Shown: positions 61,611 through 64,000 of the stretch, one piece after another
How the letters are laid out: every line of letters begins with the position of its first letter
How positions within the stretch are numbered: the stretch's first letter is position 1
Assembly: GCA_003993805.1 (NCBI GenBank)
Contig: RSEF01000001.1
Span: 153,155,741 to 153,219,740 of the forward strand
Length of the DNA stretch: 64,000 bases
Origin: Himantopus leucocephalus
Lineage: Eukaryota; Chordata; Aves; Charadriiformes; Recurvirostridae
Direction: 5' to 3'
Made by a program: the position numbers and the translations under genes
The notes under the pieces: generated by a model
Seen by the model: the letters and a program-made list of their open reading frames with translations, nothing else
Databases searched by the model: none
What the model was told of the DNA's origin: nothing

Positions 61611-61985
61611 ATCATAGAATTGTTTAGGTTAGAATGGACCTTGAAGATCATGGAGTTCCAACCCCCCTGCCATGGGCTGGGACACCTCCCACTAGACCAG
61701 GTCACCAAAAGCCCCATCCAGCTTGGCCTAGAACACTTCCAGGGATGAGACCTCTGTAACTTCCCTTGGCAATTTGTTCCAGCGCCTCACCACCCTCACA
61801 GTGAAAAATTTCTTCCTAACATCTAACCTAAATCTACCCTCTTCCAGTTCGAAGCCATTCCCCCTCGTCTTATCACTGCATGCCCTTGTAAAAAGTCTCT
61901 CTCCAGCTTTCTTGTAGGTGCCCTTCAGATACTGGAAAGTTGCTATAAGGTCTCCCTGGAGTCTTCTCCAGGCTGAACAACCTAT
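61611..61985 (-). mobile_element. CR1 LINE 3' part, minus strand
   Basis: In plus orientation it starts with the reversed CR1 tail (ATCATAGAATTGTTTAGGTT). It continues through GGGCTGGGACACCTCCCACT and TTGTTCCAGCGCCTCACCAC to TCTCCAGGCTGAACAACC. About 375 bases of the 3'UTR and end of ORF2 are present. It belongs to a different CR1 subfamily from the 52257 copy. Confidence 0.93.
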
Positions 61986-63036
61986 GTCTTGTGCTTTGAA
62001 GAATTACAGCATTCAATCAGTGTTAGATACCTGAGTGTGGAGAGAAGAAGCAAAATAAAACTAGGCTTTAAGACTAGATTGAAATAGGCAAAGAGTCTAG
62101 AAACTGTTTTGATGCGTCAGACACTTATGAATTACGTTGACGGTGCCTGTTGGCAGGTATGAGGCAGCCTGAGCTGAAGGCTTCATTTGAACTCTGACAA
62201 TGACTGCTGATAAGTTGCTGCCTGTGTGGAAGTGCCCATGCCACTGTTTACAAACCCACAGCCACAAAGGCTTCTGGGTTGTAGTGGAGTGATTTGAGCG
62301 ATTCTGGCAGTGTATGCACAGGAATTTGGAAGCCCCTCAGGTTTAGAAAAAGCAAGCAATCTGGAGGGTCTGCAATTTTTGAAGGACTGCTTGCTACTTT
62401 ACTAGCAATTACTATTTAATAATTTGATGGACTATGGACTGCTGCTGTGTAGCCTCAGCTCTGGCAGCCTGATAGGAAGTGATGTATCAGGTATTTATGA
62501 TCTAATGTGTATGAGGAAACTCATCCAAGTTACCTCGCTACCTGCCTTCTATTAAAGCCAAAGACGGTAGGACCAAAGCCAAGTAAGTTAGGACAATGTG
62601 CTGATATATAGTGACCAAAACTGGAGAGTTTTAGTAGTAGTAGCTTTGAGGTTTCTTTGTAAAGGATTGAAGGAAAACTCCTGTGAGGACTTTCGAAAGC
62701 CTCTTTGAAAAGGGTGGTTGGTGTTGCCCACTGAAATGTTGTAGGGGATAAACAGCTAGCCTGATTTATTGACTTAAAGTACAACTTTGCTTTAGCCAGC
62801 TGATACAAGGCATTGCCTCACTGTGCAGGTGCTGTGCAAATGGATGCATTGGAAGAGAAACACGAATGGTTTGGAGCCTGGTGGTCATGACATGTGAAGA
62901 AAGACTGGAATCCAGAGTTAGGTGCTGTTGTCAGCATGCACGTATGTAAAATGCTCTAAACAGGAAAGGAATAAGGATAAGATGTAATGGATTTTAAGTG
63001 CAGTAAAACAGGCTATTAAAAAAGCTTTCTAGAGGT

Positions 63037-63075
63037 AAGGATAATTAAGCGTTAGAATAAGCTGCACAGGGATGC
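63037..63075 (+). mobile_element. Degraded CR1 scrap
   Basis: GATAATTAAGCGTTAGAATAAG, then CTGCACAGGGA, resembles the start of the CR1 fragment at 46335 (GATAATTAAGCATTGGAGCAGGTTGCCCAGA). Only about 40 bases align. Confidence 0.4.
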
Positions 63076-63959
63076 TAGAGAATATCAGTTGAACACAATT
63101 TGCAGAAAACATCAAAATTGTCGTAACTAATCCTATGCTGAAGCAAAGAGGAAGGCTAGTTAAGCTGTTGAGACTTTCCAGCCCTGTTGTCCATGATTCA
63201 ATGCAATAGGGTGGGGTTTTTAATGTGGGTATACTCAGGCTTATAAAATATATATTCACATTGTATTATGATCACTGATATTTGAAAACGCTAATGGCAA
63301 ATGCTTTCTCAGGTTATTTTCAAAGTATGAACAGCAACCTAGCAAAACTGGTACACGCAGAAATTACTGGTCTCAGTAAAACTGGTAACTCGGGTCTTAA
63401 AATATGGCAGCAAGCACGTACAGGATAATCTCTAGTCTCAGCGCTGGCATAGAGCATTTCTAGTTTTGAAACAGCATCCTTTGTGTGGGAGCAAATTAGT
63501 TTTTAATGGACCAAATATAACACTCATCTTTATATGCCAGTTATTCTAGTCTTTGGCCTATCATGGTTTATAGTTAACAAATTTGAATTAAAAAGAAAGC
63601 ATACCTGGATATCTTCATCTTTTGATGCATTAAATTTGTCTCTTGGTTGTGGAATGGGAGAAAATAGGCTTTTGAAACTGCAATACCTTTGGATAAAAAA
63701 ATGGGATCATGAAGAAATTAAAAATATTGGTAATATAACTTACACAAACATTTTGTATTATACCTTAAGGGCCTTTTTTACTTTCAAGATTGAATAGCTA
63801 TTGCTCTACAAGTCACTAAGTGAGAAGGAAAATATTTTGAGTGTAGACTGGTGGGTAACTATTATTACACTTATCACTTGGGTAACTAAGATTTATTTTG
63901 TTACGAGAGTCACAGTAGATACTTTATTAAACAATAACTTCCAATAAATCACATGACAG

Positions 63960-64000
63960 GTGGATTGAGAACTGGCTGAATGGCAGAGCTCAGAGGGTTG
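63960..64000 (+). mobile_element. CR1 LINE running off the right edge
   Basis: The last 41 bases translate as WIENWLNGRAQRV, a conserved CR1 ORF2 block that lies just before [11 protein letters not shown]. The element is on the plus strand, open so far, and continues beyond the window. Its 5' truncation point would be near 63955-63960. Confidence 0.8.

Larger units (their letters stand above)
57551..64000. other. Noncoding region downstream of SLC25A6
   Basis: No coding exon was recognised on either strand. In human PAR1 the next genes are cytokine-receptor genes (IL3RA, CSF2RA); no WSxWS or fibronectin-like exon was seen here. Several AATAAA hexamers (for example 59464-59475) could serve longer SLC25A6 transcripts. 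An (ATTGT)n run is at about 58025-58042. CR1 pieces and a G-rich tract are listed separately. Confidence 0.65.

Noticed and set aside
57551..63955. Search for IL3RA or CSF2RA exons expected next by mammalian synteny
   Set aside because: No cytokine-receptor motif or spliced exon set was seen on either strand, so they probably lie beyond the window.
1..64000. CRISPR arrays, prokaryotic operons or insertion sequences
   Set aside because: The window is eukaryotic with spliced genes. No regularly spaced direct repeats with unique spacers were seen.

Overview
This is a vertebrate, almost certainly avian, nuclear chromosome segment. Genes are split by GT-AG introns, there is a strong CpG island, and the recognisable interspersed repeats are CR1 LINEs with the bird-type 3' end (ATTCTATG-like octamers). 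Species cannot be told from the window. Two runs of exactly 100 N (33002-33101 and 50933-51032) are scaffold gaps of unstated real size, and single Ns sit at 7083, 32241 and 51841.

Three protein-coding genes lie head to tail on the + strand: P2RY8 (single coding exon, 28195-29268), ASMTL (seven exon positions seen, 33521-49432, 5' part missing) and SLC25A6/ANT3 (four exons, 53703-57051). In the human pseudoautosomal region PAR1 these three genes are neighbours in the same order and relative orientation, which supports the names, especially SLC25A6 over its ADP/ATP-carrier paralogues. They do not form an operon or pathway: P2RY8 is a plasma-membrane GPCR, ASMTL a cytosolic Maf plus O-methyltransferase fusion, and SLC25A6 the mitochondrial ADP/ATP exchanger.

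Layout. 1-28126: 28 kb with no convincing coding exon, probably 5' flank and/or first intron of P2RY8, holding simple repeats and small palindromes. 28127-29.64 kb: P2RY8 coding exon and 3'UTR, with a short upstream ORF whose stop overlaps the P2RY8 start. 29.6-33.0 kb: noncoding, becoming GC-rich and G4-forming just before the first gap, where the ASMTL promoter and Maf-domain exons probably belong. 33.5-49.9 kb: ASMTL, with CR1 copies in introns. 49.9-53.3 kb: intergenic, mostly two minus-strand CR1 copies, one interrupted by the second gap. 53.3-57.5 kb: SLC25A6 with its CpG-island promoter. 57.5-64 kb: no gene seen; CR1 pieces, one running off the right edge.

The most unusual feature is at the 3' end of ASMTL: two intact, diverged terminal exons (44343-44560 and 49218-49432). 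Both have phase-1 acceptors compatible with the same upstream exon, and each has its own stop codon and poly(A) signal. The distal copy keeps the canonical substrate-pocket motif; the proximal copy has lost three residues of it and changed two other key positions. This looks like an old terminal-exon duplication giving alternative last exons with different methyltransferase pockets.
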